NCBI GenBank assembly: GCA_003165155.1 | Contig: PLSK01000157.1 | Span: 35,051-73,420 of the forward strand | Reading direction: 5' to 3' | Source of the DNA: Mycobacterium sp. | Lineage (GTDB): Bacteria; Actinomycetota; Actinomycetes; Mycobacteriales; Mycobacteriaceae | Length of the DNA: 38,370 nucleotides | Part shown: in pieces, positions 1 through 9,238 of the stretch | How the letters are laid out: every line of letters starts with the position of its first letter | Numbering within the stretch: position 1 is the first letter of the stretch | Program-made: the position numbers and the translations under genes | The notes under the pieces: generated by a model | Told to the model about the DNA's origin: nothing | Database searches by the model: none | What the model saw: only the letters and a program-made list of their open reading frames with translations

Positions 1-2609
1 CCGCGGATGGCGATCATGGCCTCACAAAATGCGTCGACCTCGGTCAGGCTCTCACTCTCGGTGGGCTCCACCATCAACGTGCCAGCGACCGGGAAGCTCA
101 TGGTCGGTGCGTGAAAACCGTAGTCGGCCAAGCGTTTCGCGACATCATCGACGGTCACGCCGGTCGACTTGGTGATACCACGGAGATCCAGGATGCACTC
201 GTGGGCAACCATGCCGTTTTCGCCCGTGTACAGCACCGGGAAGTACTCGTCGAGCCGGCGGGCGATGTAGTTGGCTGAGGTGATCGCGGTCAGCGATGCC
301 GCCCGCAGGCCGTCCGCACCCATCATCCTGATGTAGGCCCAGCTGATCGGGAGAATAGAGGCCGACCCGTAGGGCGCCGACGATACGGCGGGACCCTGGG
401 GCAGCTCCGGGGCATACGGGTGCCCGGGCAAGAACGGGGCCAAATGCGAGCGCACCGCCACCGGCCCGACGCCCGGGCCCCCGCCGCCGTGTGGGATGCA
501 GAACGTTTTGTGCAGGTTCAGATGGCTGACGTCGCCGCCGAACTTGCCCGGGCGGGCCAGGCCGACAAGGGCGTTGAGGTTGGCGCCATCGACATACACC
601 TGGCCGCCTGCGTCATGTACGGCCGCGCAGATATCGGCGATGTCGTGCTCGTACACGCCGTGCGTGGACGGGTAGGTGATCATCAACGTCGAGAGCCGAT
701 CGGCATGCTCGGTGACCTTGGCGCGCAGATCGTCGAGATCGACGTCGCCGTTATGGAGGCAGCCCACCACCATTACCCGCATTCCTGCCAACGCCGCCGA
801 CGCGGCGTTGGTGCCGTGCGCGCTGGACGGAATCAGGCAGATATCGCGGTGGGGTTCGCCCCGGCTTTCGTAGTACTCGTGGATAGCCAACAGGCCCGCG
901 TACTCGCCTTGCGAGCCGGCGTTGGGCTGCAACGAAACCGCGTCGTAGCCGGTGATCTGCACCAACCAGCGCTCCAGGTCGTCGATGAGGCGACGCAACC
1001 CCGCGGTGTCAGAAGCAGGGGCGAATGGATGCAGACGCGAGAATTCCGGCCAGGTGATGGGCTCCATCTCAGCGGCGGCATTGAGTTTCATCGTGCACGA
1101 GCCGAGCGGAATCATGCTGCGGTCCAGGGCGATATCCTTGTCCGCCAACATGCGTAGGTAGCGCATCATCGCCGTTTCGGTGCGATATTGCGTGAACGCG
1201 GAGTGGGTCAGGAACTCCGAGGTGCGGTTCGCAATGCCCGCACACACCGGATCGGCCGGCGGCACCCCGAAGGCCTCGAGCACCGCGGCGACGTGTTCAT
1301 CGGTGGTGGCCTCATCACAGGCCACCGATACGTGGTCGGCGTCGACACGCCATAGGTTGAGGCCGTTGGCTTTGGCCGCGGCCAGCACCTTGTCGGCGCG
1401 ACCCGGCACCCGGGCCAGCACGGTGTCGAAGTACTTGTCGTGTACCAATGCATTGCCCAGTGCCGATGCGATCGCCTCAGCGTGACCGTGGACACGGCGG
1501 GCGATACCGGTCAGCCCGTCGGCGCCGTGGTAGCTGGCGTACATCGCGGCCATGACAGCCAGTAGCACCTGCGCCGTACAGATGTTGCTGGTCGCCTTGT
1601 CGCGCCGGATGTGCTGCTCGCGAGTCTGCAACGCCAGGCGGTAGGCGGGCGACCCGTCGGCATCCACCGATACGCCAACCAACCGGCCTGGCAGTTGACG
1701 GGCATGCTTTGCGTGTACCGCCAGGTACCCGGCGTGCGGACCGCCGAATCCCATTGGCACGCCGAATCTTTGGGTGGTGCCGAATGCGACGTCGGCGTCG
1801 ATCTCGCCAGGCGGTGTGATCAGCGTGCACGCCAACAGGTCGGCGCCGATGGCAACCAGCGCGCCTCGGTCGTGGGCTTGTGTCACCAGAGCGGACCAGT
1901 CGGTGATCCGGCCGCTGGCGCCGGGGAGCTGGGCGATGACGCCGAAGAACTCACCGTCGGGTAGACCGTCACGCAAGTCGGCGGTCACGATCTCGATGCC
2001 CAACGGTTTGGCCCGGGTCGCCAGTACGGCTGCGGTCTGGGCGAACAAATCGGCGTCGACGGCCAGCCGGTTCGACGAGCCGCGAGCTGCCCGATGCAAC
2101 AGTGTCATGGCCTCTGCGCCCGCGGTGCCCTCGTCGAGCATCGATGCGTTCGCAATCTCAAGGCCGGTGAGATCGGTGACCACAGTCTGGAAATTCAACA
2201 GCGCTTCCAGCCGACCCTGACTGATCTCAGGTTGGTACGGCGTGTAGGCGGTGTACCAGGCCGGGTTCTCCAAGATGTTGCGCAACAACACCGGTGGCGT
2301 GAGCGTGTCGTAGTAGCCCTGCCCGATCATCGACACCGCGACGGTGTTCTCGTCGGCCATCGCTCGCAGCTCCGCCAGCGCCTCGGTCTCGGTGGCGGCC
2401 GCAGGCAATCCGTCCAGACCGGGTGCGGCGCCGCCGGAAGTGGGCTTATCGAGGATGCCGGCAGGAACCGCCTTGGCTGCGAGTACATCGAGTGAATCGA
2501 CGCCGATGACGGCAAGCATCGCGGCGACGGCGTCGCCGTCGGGGCCGATGTGGCGGCTCGCGAAAGTTGATTGGCCGGACACTTGGTCGGACGTAGCTTG
2601 GTCGGACAA
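1..2609 (-). CDS. gcvB: Glycine dehydrogenase (decarboxylating), P-protein of the glycine cleavage system; 3' end outside window
   Basis: PLP-dependent P-protein, which decarboxylates glycine and passes the aminomethyl group to the lipoyl arm of GcvH. The frame is open for 869 codons from a TTG start at 2609 to the window edge. The family is about 940 residues, so roughly the last 70 are missing. The start is fixed by an AGGAG Shine-Dalgarno at 2617-2621, seven bases upstream, and by an N-terminus rich in SDQ that matches the mycobacterial protein. The PLP lysine lies in the motif LNLHKTF (about residue 701), followed by the glycine-rich run HGGGGPG. No frame break was seen. Directly upstream is a tandem glycine riboswitch, so expression should respond to glycine. 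The partner gcvH is about 3.2 kb away on the same strand. Identification is very secure. Confidence 0.96.
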   Translation of the reverse strand, partial: MSDQATSDQVSGQSTFASRHIGPDGDAVAAMLAVIGVDSLDVLAAKAVPAGILDKPTSGGAAPGLDGLPAAATETEALAELRAMADENTVAVSMIGQGYYDTLTPPVLLRNILENPAWYTAYTPYQPEISQGRLEALLNFQTVVTDLTGLEIANASMLDEGTAGAEAMTLLHRAARGSSNRLAVDADLFAQTAAVLATRAKPLGIEIVTADLRDGLPDGEFFGVIAQLPGASGRITDWSALVTQAHDRGALVAIGADLLACTLITPPGEIDADVAFGTTQRFGVPMGFGGPHAGYLAVHAKHARQLPGRLVGVSVDADGSPAYRLALQTREQHIRRDKATSNICTAQVLLAVMAAMYASYHGADGLTGIARRVHGHAEAIASALGNALVHDKYFDTVLARVPGRADKVLAAAKANGLNLWRVDADHVSVACDEATTDEHVAAVLEAFGVPPADPVCAGIANRTSEFLTHSAFTQYRTETAMMRYLRMLADKDIALDRSMIPLGSCTMKLNAAAEMEPITWPEFSRLHPFAPASDTAGLRRLIDDLERWLVQITGYDAVSLQPNAGSQGEYAGLLAIHEYYESRGEPHRDICLIPSSAHGTNAASAALAGMRVMVVGCLHNGDVDLDDLRAKVTEHADRLSTLMITYPSTHGVYEHDIADICAAVHDAGGQVYVDGANLNALVGLARPGKFGGDVSHLNLHKTFCIPHGGGGPGVGPVAVRSHLAPFLPGHPYAPELPQGPAVSSAPYGSASILPISWAYIRMMGADGLRAASLTAITSANYIARRLDEYFPVLYTGENGMVAHECILDLRGITKSTGVTVDDVAKRLADYGFHAPTMSFPVAGTLMVEPTESESLTEVDAFCEAMIAIR

Positions 2610-2616
2610 AGTATGG

Positions 2617-2621
2617 CTCCT
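2617..2621 (-). promoter_or_regulatory. Ribosome binding site of gcvB
   Basis: AGGAG on the minus strand, seven bases before TTG at 2609. It decides the TTG start, since no ATG or GTG with comparable spacing lies nearby. Confidence 0.7.
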
Positions 2622-2642
2622 GACAGGCGGCAGAGGACTTAC

Positions 2643-2774
2643 GGCCCTCTCCCTCTGTCGTCAACCCGAAACGGGCGCCTGAGAGATTCGGCAACCCCGA
2701 TCACCGAGAGCAGGGTTGACTTTCCCCATGGGCGGGTGACCCGAATAAACGGTTCACCACTTTCCAGAGGCATC
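2643..2774 (-). ncRNA. Glycine riboswitch, second (3') aptamer
   Basis: On the minus strand this holds the conserved glycine-aptamer core GCCGAATCTCTCAGGCGCCC, preceded by the 5' strand CTCTGGAAAG and closed by GACAGAGGGAGAGG, which can pair back to form P1. It follows the first aptamer with only a short linker, the tandem arrangement typical of gcv operons. It ends about 35 bases before the gcvB start, so control could act by termination or by access to the ribosome binding site; the sequence does not decide between them. Confidence 0.9.
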
Positions 2775-2870
2775 GGGGCCCCGCGCGGTCCGGGTGCCTG
2801 AGAGGTTGACGGAGAGGTGTTGCTCCTTCGGCGTCCGTGACTGGCAGTCACGGAACTCTCCCGCGTGGGG
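2775..2870 (-). ncRNA. Glycine riboswitch, first (5') aptamer
   Basis: The minus strand reads GCGGGAGAGTTCC, then a GTGACTGCCAGTCAC hairpin, then CGCCGAAGGAGCAA, and later CCTCTCAGGCACCCGGAC. These are the conserved pieces of the glycine-binding aptamer in the right order. The tandem pair is upstream of gcvB, matching the known glycine riboswitch class (Rfam RF00504). Confidence 0.92.
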
Positions 2871-2929
2871 GCGATGCGGATACAACTTTACCTCGCGCGC
2901 AGGGAACCACGCGGCGCGATGCTACCGAG

Positions 2930-3562
2930 TCAGCCGATCTTGCGGTCGCGGTGCTTGCGCCGGGACGCCAGTTCGTCCTCCGGAGCGGCAATCGACTCGC
3001 CGCCGTCGGCTCGCTCGCCGGGGAAGTCGGCGATGACACCGGTCAGTTCGCGCATCGCACCGGACACGGCGATGCCGAACACGCCCTGCCCGCCCTGCAG
3101 CAGGTCGACGACCTCTTCGGCGGATGTGCATTCGTAGACGGTCGTGCCGTCGGAGAACAAGGTGATGTTGGCCAGATCCTGGACGCCACGCTGGCGCAGA
3201 TGGTCAACTGCGACACGGATGTTGTGCAGCGAGATGCCGGTGTCAAGCAATCGCTTGACGATCTTGAGAACCAGGATGTCCTTGAACGAGTAGAGCCGTT
3301 GGCTGCCGGAGCCGGCAGCGCTGCGGATCGATGGAACCACCAACGAGGTGCGCGCCCAGTAGTCCAGCTGGCGATATGTGATTCCGGCGATCTGGCAGGC
3401 GCTCGGCCCGCGGTAGCCGACCAGCTCGTCAGGCACGGAATCGTCGGGGAATAGCCCCGGTTGCGTGGGTCCGCTGGGTGCGGTGACATCGCGGTCGCCA
3501 GTGGTCGCGGACTTCGCGTGGTCAGCAAGGTCCAGCTGACCTTGACGTGGCTGGTCGCTCAC
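2930..3562 (-). CDS. resR: MerR-family transcriptional regulator, ResR (Rv1830) ortholog
   Basis: DNA-binding regulator of 210 residues. The winged-helix MerR domain lies at about residues 48-120: a helix-turn-helix around 'ACQIAGITYRQLDYWART', then a wing with 'GSQRLYSFKDILVLK'. The C-terminal part is acidic and ends in a basic tail (RRKHRDRK). I chose the GTG at 3562 because GAGAGGA sits just upstream of it; a frame extension to 3595 lacks such a site. In M. tuberculosis the ortholog resR is under positive selection in clinical isolates and linked to antibiotic resilience and growth control (literature knowledge). It lies between gcvB with its riboswitch and the DUF151 gene, with its own 270-base upstream region. 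Confidence 0.9.
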   Translation of the reverse strand: MSDQPRQGQLDLADHAKSATTGDRDVTAPSGPTQPGLFPDDSVPDELVGYRGPSACQIAGITYRQLDYWARTSLVVPSIRSAAGSGSQRLYSFKDILVLKIVKRLLDTGISLHNIRVAVDHLRQRGVQDLANITLFSDGTTVYECTSAEEVVDLLQGGQGVFGIAVSGAMRELTGVIADFPGERADGGESIAAPEDELASRRKHRDRKIG

Positions 3563-3832
3563 GGTGGTTCCTCTCGCCGATCGCGCTCTTGGCACTAGCT
3601 ACGTCCGCTGGCTGTCCCAGCAGGACGTTTGCTAAGGCCCGAGTGGTAGAGAGCTTACGCCTATCGTGCCTTATGTCGTGATCAAAGTATGGCGGTCTTA
3701 AGAGTAAGTCGGCGCGCTATCCGCCAGGCGTGTCGACATCTCGGGGCAGATGAGACACATCCGTGATATCGGCTCCAGCCTAGTCCCCGTATTGCGTCCC
3801 GTCACTGCGAGAAAAGCCGCGGGCCGGGCCGG
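3563..3832. other. Intergenic region between resR and the DUF151 gene
   Basis: No credible gene was seen. It is less GC-rich than its surroundings around 3650-3710 and contains short inverted elements such as CTTAC...GTAAG. It is the likely promoter and operator zone of resR, but no -10/-35 pair could be fixed with confidence. Confidence 0.4.
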
Positions 3833-4327
3833 TTAGGTTGCCTTGAAGTCGTCGGGTGACACGCTGTCGAGAAACTCCTTGAATTTCTCCACCTCGTCCT
3901 CCCGAACCACGGTGCCGCCTTCTTCGTCGGTCTCGTCGGGGATCAGCAGACCGGCCTGGGCGAGTACGGCTTCCTCCACGTAGATGGGTACGCCGACCCG
4001 CAGCGCGATGGCCACCGAGTCCGAGGGGCGTGCCGATACCGTGATGTCGCGGTCGAAGACCAGGTCAGCGTAGAAAGTGCCTTCCTGAAGATCGACGATC
4101 CGCACCTCTTTGAGTGAATGTCCAAGCGCGGCAATAACATCCCTGATGAGATCGTGCGTCAGTGGACGAGGTGGTTCGACGCCTTGCTGCTCGAGCGCGA
4201 TGGCGGCGGCTTCAGACTGGCCGATCCAGATTGGTAGGTACCGGTCACCGTCGGCTTCGCGTAGTAGCAACACCGGCTGGTTTTGCGGCTGCTCCACGCG
4301 AATGCCGACAACACGAACTTCACCCAT
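3833..4327 (-). CDS. DUF151 / bifunctional nuclease-family protein (Rv1829-like)
   Basis: A 164-residue cytosolic protein of the DUF151 (BFN domain) family, known from Thermotoga structures and plant bifunctional nucleases; its role in mycobacteria is not established. Typical features are 'DGDRYLPIWIGQSEAAAI' near the N-terminus, 'LTHDLIRDVI' in the middle, and 'ARPSDSVAIALR' in the second half, followed by an acidic C-terminus. The ATG at 4327 is preceded by GGAGGG at a spacing of about nine bases and gives the usual family length; seven further upstream codons are open but unlikely to be used. It lies 54 bases after the Rv1828-like MerR gene, so co-transcription is likely. Confidence 0.92.
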   Translation of the reverse strand: MGEVRVVGIRVEQPQNQPVLLLREADGDRYLPIWIGQSEAAAIALEQQGVEPPRPLTHDLIRDVIAALGHSLKEVRIVDLQEGTFYADLVFDRDITVSARPSDSVAIALRVGVPIYVEEAVLAQAGLLIPDETDEEGGTVVREDEVEKFKEFLDSVSPDDFKAT

Positions 4328-4381
4328 CTGTGTCTGCCCTCCGCACATGACGCCAAACCAAGTTGGAACGAAGTCTAGTCC

Positions 4382-5149
4382 TCAGCGGTCAAGAACGTCG
4401 CGAACTGCAGACTTGATCAGCGAGGTGTGCAAGGTAATGGCGAGCGCCGCGACCTCACGAGCCAAGTCGTCGGCACGATCACGGGCGCCTGCCTTGCCCG
4501 CTTTGACTACCGGCCCGGCGATTTGGGCGATCAAGTCGGACTGCCGGTCGGCGGCCGAACGGAAGGCGCGCAGATGCCGCGGCTCGACGCCATACTCGGA
4601 TAACGCACGCGCACATTGCAGGATGACGACCGCATGTTCGTCGAAGAACCCGCCGGGCCCGGTGGTGATCACCCCGGCTTTGAGCAGCGCCGTCAGCAGG
4701 CCGTCGCCCACCCCTGAGCGTTCCAGCAGGTCTTCTCGACTCAGCCGAACACGGGAGGGAGCCACTGCCGCCGCGTCGGAGCCGGCCCCTGAATCGATCC
4801 CTGAGTCGACTAAGTCAACCGTGCTTCCGGCGACCGACACCAATCGCGGTACGCCGTAAGGCGATCCGGACGACGGAAGTTCGCCGTCGGGTTGAGCGTC
4901 CAGCTGCGCCCTGATCACCTTCAGCGGCAGGTAGTGATCCCGTTGGGCGGTCAGAATGAAGCGCAGCCGCGCGCAGTCGTATGCGGTGAATCTCCGGTAC
5001 CCCGACGCGGCGCGCTGCGGCGTCACCAGACCCTCAGCTTCCAAGAACCGAATCTTGGAGATTGTGACATCGGGGAAATCCGGCCTCAAGAGGTCTAGGA
5101 CCACCCCGATCGACATCCCGGCCAGTGCCGGGCTATCGGGCGCGCTCAC
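4382..5149 (-). CDS. MerR-family regulator, Rv1828 ortholog
   Basis: Regulator of 255 residues. The N-terminal winged helix (about residues 10-85) contains '[19 protein letters not shown]' and '[17 protein letters not shown]', classic MerR helix-turn-helix and wing. The C-terminal region (about 130-255) is not a coiled coil with metal cysteines, so this is an atypical MerR that probably senses something else. The GTG start overlaps the garA stop codon by one base (TAGTG), and its Shine-Dalgarno GGAGG lies inside the garA end, so translation should be coupled. Autoregulation through repeats upstream of garA is an inference (see the 5686-5722 entry). Confidence 0.93.
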   Translation of the reverse strand: MSAPDSPALAGMSIGVVLDLLRPDFPDVTISKIRFLEAEGLVTPQRAASGYRRFTAYDCARLRFILTAQRDHYLPLKVIRAQLDAQPDGELPSSGSPYGVPRLVSVAGSTVDLVDSGIDSGAGSDAAAVAPSRVRLSREDLLERSGVGDGLLTALLKAGVITTGPGGFFDEHAVVILQCARALSEYGVEPRHLRAFRSAADRQSDLIAQIAGPVVKAGKAGARDRADDLAREVAALAITLHTSLIKSAVRDVLDR

Positions 5150-5622
5150 TAGCCTCCGGATCCCCCATCGTCGTCACCTTGCTTCGGCCCGGTCAAAAAC
5201 ACCAAGCGGAACTTGCCGATCTGGACTTCGTCGCCGTTGGCCAGCACCGCGGAATCCACGGGCTCCCGGTTGACGTAGGTGCCGTTCAGGCTGCCCACGT
5301 CGACGACGTTGAATTCGTCGGTTTCCAATCGGAATTCGGCGTGCCGCCGGCTGACGGTCACGTCATCGAGGAATATGTCGCTGTCCGGATGCCGCCCCGC
5401 GGACGTGATGGGCTGGTCGAGCAGGAAGCGCGACCCGGCGTTCGGGCCCCGCTTGACGACGAGCAACGCCGAACCCGCCGGCAGTCCTTCGACGCCGGAC
5501 ACCGGGCTTTCCGCACCTGGTTGGGCGGGCGCGTCCAGTTCGTTGAGGAAGTCGGCGCGGAAGACGGACGTCGTCTCCACCGTGACCTCATCAGAAGTCT
5601 GGTCGTTGTCCATGTCCGTCAC
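5149..5622 (-). CDS. garA: GarA, FHA-domain regulator of 2-oxoglutarate/glutamate metabolism
   Basis: A 157-residue forkhead-associated protein. The N-terminal tail carries the kinase motif ETTSVF at residues 16-21, with the threonine pair phosphorylated by PknB/PknG in the family. The FHA domain follows at about 55-145 with [15 protein letters not shown] and SLNGTYVN, the phosphothreonine-binding residues. Known role: unphosphorylated GarA binds and inhibits 2-oxoglutarate dehydrogenase (KGD) and NAD-glutamate dehydrogenase and activates glutamate synthase; phosphorylation makes it fold on itself. The GTG start at 5622 follows GAGGAGC and gives the usual length. It forms a one-base-overlap pair with the MerR gene. 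Confidence 0.96.
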   Translation of the reverse strand: MTDMDNDQTSDEVTVETTSVFRADFLNELDAPAQPGAESPVSGVEGLPAGSALLVVKRGPNAGSRFLLDQPITSAGRHPDSDIFLDDVTVSRRHAEFRLETDEFNVVDVGSLNGTYVNREPVDSAVLANGDEVQIGKFRLVFLTGPKQGDDDGGSGG

Positions 5623-5685
5623 CCGCTGCTCCTCACTGACCACCGTGGCGTTGCTTGCCCGGGCCAGTTGGCCCGCTTCCCACTA

Positions 5686-5722
5686 GGTACCCATTGGGTT
5701 ACCCATTCAGTTACCCGTTCAG
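5686..5722. repeat. Three 12-bp direct repeats and an overlapping inverted repeat upstream of garA
   Basis: Plus-strand units are GTACCCATTGGG (5687-5698), TTACCCATTCAG (5699-5710) and TTACCCGTTCAG (5711-5722), head to tail with no spacer. The first two junction halves also form an inverted repeat, GGTACCC-ATT-GGGTTACC (5686-5703). They lie 64-100 bases upstream of the garA start in the only non-coding stretch of the garA-MerR unit, so an operator role is plausible. Confidence 0.55.
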
Positions 5723-5857
5723 TTTTTAAGCCCCACACCGCCGGTTACCGCCCTCTCGTGCAGATGTGTTGACCGTACCGCGCACCCGTACGCAATGTGC
5801 CCTCCGCTGCGGGATCGCAAGCAGATTACCCAGGGCTGGCAGGGACATTAGCAATCG

Positions 5858-6256
5858 TCATTCGGTCAGTGTGTCGCGGTAGGCATCAGCGTCGAGCAGC
5901 GACGCAATGGCCGACTCCAATTCAGCGGGATCCGAGACTTTGACATCCAGCAGCCAGCCGGCGCCGTACGGGTCGGAGTTCACCAGGTCGGGGCTGCCTT
6001 CAAGATCGCTGTTGACCGCGGACACTTTGCCTGAGACCGGCGCGTAGAGGTCCGACACCGATTTCGTCGATTCCACTTCGCCGAACGTTTCACCCGCGCT
6101 CACCTCGGCACCCACCTCGGGCAGCTGAACGAAAACGACATCGCCCAGCGCCGACTGCGCGAAGTCGGTGATCCCGATCCGGGCGGTGTCTTCCCCGCCG
6201 CGGCGAACCCATTCGTGTTCGACGGTGTAGTGCAGATCGGAAGGGATATCGCTCAC
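5858..6256 (-). CDS. gcvH: Glycine cleavage system H protein
   Basis: Lipoyl carrier of the glycine cleavage complex, 132 residues, a normal length. The lipoylation site is the lysine at about residue 65 in [13 protein letters not shown], inside the hammerhead biotinyl-lipoyl fold. The N-terminal HYTVEHEWV and C-terminal '[11 protein letters not shown]' are characteristic. The ATG start follows a GGATTACCGTG stretch with a weak Shine-Dalgarno. It accepts the aminomethyl group from GcvB. Its gene is 48 bases after the Rv1825-like gene, and no riboswitch is seen in front of it, so it may not share the glycine control of gcvB. Confidence 0.97.
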   Translation of the reverse strand: MSDIPSDLHYTVEHEWVRRGGEDTARIGITDFAQSALGDVVFVQLPEVGAEVSAGETFGEVESTKSVSDLYAPVSGKVSAVNSDLEGSPDLVNSDPYGAGWLLDVKVSDPAELESAIASLLDADAYRDTLTE

Positions 6257-6304
6257 GGTAATCCTGTTCTGGTCGGCTGTTCTGGTCGAATGGTTCGGCT
6301 GGTC

Positions 6305-7183
6305 TCACTTACCGGGCTGAGCGTATTGGTGCGGTTTTGGTTGTCGCAAGGTGGTCACGTCCACGCGGGAAGCCTGTTGCACAGACATCCGCGCGCCAAC
6401 GCGCTTGATGCTGTCCTCAGCACCTCCGGGAATATTCATCGCAGCGGCGAGCGTGGGTGGATCACCAATCGCCAGAATCGAATACGGCGGCGACAGTGTC
6501 CTATTGTCGATGGTCAGTGAACCGGGAGTACCCACCACCCAGGTATCGACACCCACTCGCACAGACTGGTTCGCATCATTGATCTCGATCGCCTCGGCCC
6601 CAGCGGCGCGCAACTCGTTGATTACGTCGAGCGTGGCTTCCGGCGACACTCCGGGCCCGGGATCCTCGATCGTCAGCGTGACACCGGGTCCCGTCGCGCC
6701 GACGGCGCCGACCTGGATGGATAGCGCAGCCAATCTGGCCTGCGCGTTTTCGATGGCGGCCTGATCGCTGTTGCCCGACGCCTGCAGCCTGTTCAGCGTG
6801 TTCTGAAGTTCGCTCACTTCGCTGTTCAACGTGGCCTCGCGCTGCCGCAGCGAGTCCAGCAGCACCAGCAGGTCCGCGGGCCGTGCGGTATCCAGTGAGT
6901 CACCCGACCGGGTCTCGCGTACCTGCGTGACGATCGCGATCCCCAAGACCAGGCACAACAGGATCGCCAGCGCGCCGAACACCAGCCGGGAGCGACCACC
7001 TCGCGCCAGCGCGGACAGACCAGTTCGTCGCAGCGCGCCAATCTGGGGGCGCGTACTGTTCGCCGGTAGTTCGTGGCGGCCACGCTGGGCGCCCTCGTCG
7101 GCTTTGGCGTCGTCAGCACGATCGTGCCGGGTTGGCGCGTCACCAGTTTCGTCGGCGGCGGGTCCGGGGGGCTCGTGGCTCAC
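6305..7183 (-). CDS. DUF881 membrane-anchored protein (Rv1825-like)
   Basis: A 292-residue protein with a charged cytoplasmic N-terminus, one transmembrane helix at about 67-87 (VFGALAILLCLVLGIAIV), a coiled-coil stretch at 105-155 (SLRQREATLNSEVSELQNTL) and a C-terminal DUF881 domain ('GPGVTLTIEDPGPG', 'ELRAAGAEAIEIND', 'PYSILAIGDP'). DUF881 proteins resemble the DivIVA/FtsB-associated YlxW/YlxX proteins of Gram-positives; their role is not settled. The GTG start lies just downstream of a MIRU-type repeat. It forms a cluster with sbp and the paralogous Rv1823-like gene. Confidence 0.9.
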   Translation of the reverse strand: MSHEPPGPAADETGDAPTRHDRADDAKADEGAQRGRHELPANSTRPQIGALRRTGLSALARGGRSRLVFGALAILLCLVLGIAIVTQVRETRSGDSLDTARPADLLVLLDSLRQREATLNSEVSELQNTLNRLQASGNSDQAAIENAQARLAALSIQVGAVGATGPGVTLTIEDPGPGVSPEATLDVINELRAAGAEAIEINDANQSVRVGVDTWVVGTPGSLTIDNRTLSPPYSILAIGDPPTLAAAMNIPGGAEDSIKRVGARMSVQQASRVDVTTLRQPKPHQYAQPGK

Positions 7184-7189
7184 GGGGAT

Positions 7190-7317
7190 CTCATCTCAGA
7201 CCTCGTCTGCGTCATGGCGCCGCTCTTCCTCATCGCTTCGCTCTGCATCGTCGCCGGCGCGCTCATGGCGCCGCTCCTCCTCATCGCTTCGCTCTGCATC
7301 GTCGCCGGCGCGCGTCA
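7190..7317 (-). repeat. MIRU-type repeat, two units of 51 bp
   Basis: The plus strand has ATGGCGCCGCTCTTCCTCAT at 7214 and a nearly identical copy at 7265, a 51-base period. On the minus strand each unit reads CGGCGACGATGCAGAGCGAA, then GCGATGAGGAGGAGCGGC, the signature of mycobacterial interspersed repetitive units. The left boundary overlaps the sbp stop codon (GCATGACG) and the right end is a few bases before the GTG of the Rv1825-like gene, the usual position of MIRUs between co-transcribed genes. Each unit carries GAGGAGG-like and ATG/TGA elements that could relay translation. Confidence 0.85.
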
Positions 7318-7737
7318 TGCCCCGAATAGCCGGCGCCGCAGCCCAGCGGCGTTGCCGAAGATCCGAATACCCAGCACGACGATGATTGCCGTGGACAACT
7401 GTGTGCCGACGCCCAACTGATCGCCGACATAGACGATCAGGGCAGCCACGAAGACGTTGAATACGAACGACACCACGAACACCTTCGGGTCGAAGATCCG
7501 CTCGAGGTAGGCCCGCAGCCCGCCGAATACGGCGTCCAGCGCCGCGACCACCGCGATCGGCAGGTAAGGCTGGATGACTTCGGGCACGCTGGGGTGAAAG
7601 ATCAGGCCTAGCACGATGCCTACTGCGAGCGCCGCGATACCGATCATGCTCGGAATCCAGACCGCATTTCCCGCAAGGGAATCTGCTTCTGCAGTGGTTC
7701 TCTCACTAGGGCCCAATCTGTCTGGCGAACTTGACAT
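7315..7737 (-). CDS. Small basic membrane protein, Sbp/DUF1290 family (Rv1824-like)
   Basis: Small integral membrane protein with about three to four helices: '[18 protein letters not shown]', '[19 protein letters not shown]', '[17 protein letters not shown]' and '[18 protein letters not shown]'. It ends in a basic tail (LRRRLFGA), the Sbp hallmark. Sbp genes of Gram-positives lie beside division genes and DUF881 genes, as here; the biochemical function is unknown. The start is uncertain. ATG at 7737 gives 140 residues and overlaps the upstream gene by 32 bases, TTG at 7716 gives 133, and the conserved part begins near the ATG at 7647. The stop lies inside the MIRU. Confidence 0.85.
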   Translation of the reverse strand: MSSSPDRLGPSERTTAEADSLAGNAVWIPSMIGIAALAVGIVLGLIFHPSVPEVIQPYLPIAVVAALDAVFGGLRAYLERIFDPKVFVVSFVFNVFVAALIVYVGDQLGVGTQLSTAIIVVLGIRIFGNAAGLRRRLFGA

Positions 7738-8629
7738 CCCGGATCGATCCGGCCGGCAGCGACAGGCCGTCGGCGAAGTTGACGGTGACGCCGACGCCGT
7801 AGGAGGCCTCCAGCAGCCTAAGGCGCTGCAGGCCGGGGCTGTGGTCGAAGATATCTCGCATCCCGTGCGGCGGCCCGACCGCGAGGATCGTATAGGGGCT
7901 GCTGGTCGGGTTGTTGTCGACCAGGATCGCACCGCCGGCTTGCCGGATGGTCACGTTCGGCCCGATCCGGGCGCCCCCGACCGAGATGGCCTCCGCGCCG
8001 CTCGCCCATAAGGAGTTGACGACCAGCTGCAGGTCGCGGTCCAAAATGATTTGCCGGTTCCCGTTTACCCGCTGTTTGGACACGTCGGAAAGATTCGGGC
8101 TGACACCGGGATCGGTAATTGTCAGCTTCAGGCCCGGACCGCTGACCGGCGTGCTGGCCGCTGCCAGGCTGAGCGCATCGAGGCGGGTCAGCAGCCGCTG
8201 ACCCTCGGCGTCGTCTGCCAACGCGTGCCGCTGCACGTCATCGAGTCGTGCCGACAGCACGCTGCGCTGCTTGGCTAGCTTCGATGCGGTGATTTCGCGG
8301 GCCCGCACACTTGTCAGGAGCAGTTCCTGGGCCTCGCGTACACCCGGTGCAACCGAGCGGGCCTGCGCGAGTCCCGCGGCGAATACCGCGGCGACCAGCG
8401 TCGCCGCCAATGCCTGCCAGAACCAACCGAAGGCGAGGGTCCGCCCGCTCTTCGGTGTGGCAGAGCCGTCACGTTTCGCGGCAGCCGCGGCATAGCCGGG
8501 ATCCAGATGTTCTGACAGCAGGACCCGTAGCAGGGAGGGCACCGGGATGAGCTGTGGTCGTGCGGCGGCGTAGGCGCTATGGCCCGCGTTGGGGTCATAG
8601 CCGCCTAGCTTGCGGTCGACGTCAGCCAC
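7706..8629 (-). CDS. DUF881 membrane-anchored protein (Rv1823-like)
   Basis: A 307-residue paralog of the Rv1825-like protein. It has a cytoplasmic N-terminus of about 65 residues, a transmembrane helix near 70-90 ([19 protein letters not shown]), a coiled-coil linker at about 100-145, and DUF881 from 165 on ('[20 protein letters not shown]', '[13 protein letters not shown]', '[11 protein letters not shown]'). The GTG at 8629 gives the length expected for the family and overlaps the pgsA2 stop by eight bases; longer in-frame extensions would intrude into pgsA2. The pair of DUF881 proteins around an Sbp protein suggests a common membrane complex (inference). Confidence 0.9.
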   Translation of the reverse strand: MADVDRKLGGYDPNAGHSAYAAARPQLIPVPSLLRVLLSEHLDPGYAAAAAKRDGSATPKSGRTLAFGWFWQALAATLVAAVFAAGLAQARSVAPGVREAQELLLTSVRAREITASKLAKQRSVLSARLDDVQRHALADDAEGQRLLTRLDALSLAAASTPVSGPGLKLTITDPGVSPNLSDVSKQRVNGNRQIILDRDLQLVVNSLWASGAEAISVGGARIGPNVTIRQAGGAILVDNNPTSSPYTILAVGPPHGMRDIFDHSPGLQRLRLLEASYGVGVTVNFADGLSLPAGSIRDVKFARQIGP

Positions 8630-9221
8630 GCTCACCAGCCTTGAGCTTGGGCATTCGGCGCATGACCAACGTGATCTGCACCGCATAAAGCACGAATGCC
8701 CAGAGGTAGGCATAGACGCCCCAGATCAAGAAGGCCCAACCGCAGGCGCCGATGACTCGGCTCCACAACGCATCCCACCTGCCCAGCAGAACCAACGGAA
8801 AGCCTGACATCAGTGCAAAGGTCGCGGCTTTGCCGATGTAGGTCACCGGCAGCGCCGACAGTCCGCGACTCCGCAGCAGGGGCAGCGATGCGGCCAGCAG
8901 CGCGTCCCGCACCAGCAGCGTGACGACGAACCACCAGGGCACGATCCCGGCGATCGCTAACACGACGGGCACGGTGACCATGTACAGGCGATCAACCGCC
9001 GGGTCCAGCAGAACGCCCAACCGAGAAGATTGGTTGAGTGTGCGGGCGATCTTGCCGTCAGCCCAGTCGGAGGCGCCGCTGAACATCAGAATTGCCACCG
9101 CCCAGCCATAGGCGTGTGCGAACAGCAGAACGTAGATGAATACCGGGATGAGCAGCAGGCGGATGGCGCTCAGCAAGTTGGGTACCGTCAGTACCCGATC
9201 CGACGGAAGCACCTGCTCCAT
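8622..9221 (-). CDS. pgsA2: CDP-alcohol phosphatidyltransferase, PgsA2-like
   Basis: Integral membrane enzyme of 199 residues with the complete CDP-alcohol phosphatidyltransferase motif D52-x2-D55-G56-x2-A59-R60-x8-G69-x3-D73-x3-D77, the metal and CDP site. About six hydrophobic helices follow the family plan. Members move a phosphatidyl group from CDP-diacylglycerol to an alcohol; whether this paralog makes phosphatidylglycerophosphate, cardiolipin or another lipid cannot be told from sequence. The ATG at 9221 begins '[20 protein letters not shown]', typical of the family. It heads the pgsA2, Rv1823, sbp, Rv1825, gcvH run; its leader contains the 57-bp repeat. Confidence 0.92.
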   Translation of the reverse strand: MEQVLPSDRVLTVPNLLSAIRLLLIPVFIYVLLFAHAYGWAVAILMFSGASDWADGKIARTLNQSSRLGVLLDPAVDRLYMVTVPVVLAIAGIVPWWFVVTLLVRDALLAASLPLLRSRGLSALPVTYIGKAATFALMSGFPLVLLGRWDALWSRVIGACGWAFLIWGVYAYLWAFVLYAVQITLVMRRMPKLKAGERG

Positions 9222-9238
9222 GAGCCGTGACCTTAGCC

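Noticed and set aside
420..1157. Plus-strand open frame of 245 codons opposite gcvB
   Set aside because: It lies antisense to a clearly conserved P-protein, has no family features and low-complexity GC-driven composition. Long antisense frames are common in high-GC mycobacterial genes.
2640..2929. Small gene between resR and gcvB, as annotated as Rv1831 in M. tuberculosis
   Set aside because: The stretch is occupied by the tandem glycine riboswitch; no frame with coding character was seen.
7073..7420. Plus-strand frame through the MIRU repeat encoding a repeated hydrophobic peptide
   Set aside because: The repetition comes from the MIRU DNA itself. The frame crosses two conserved minus-strand genes.
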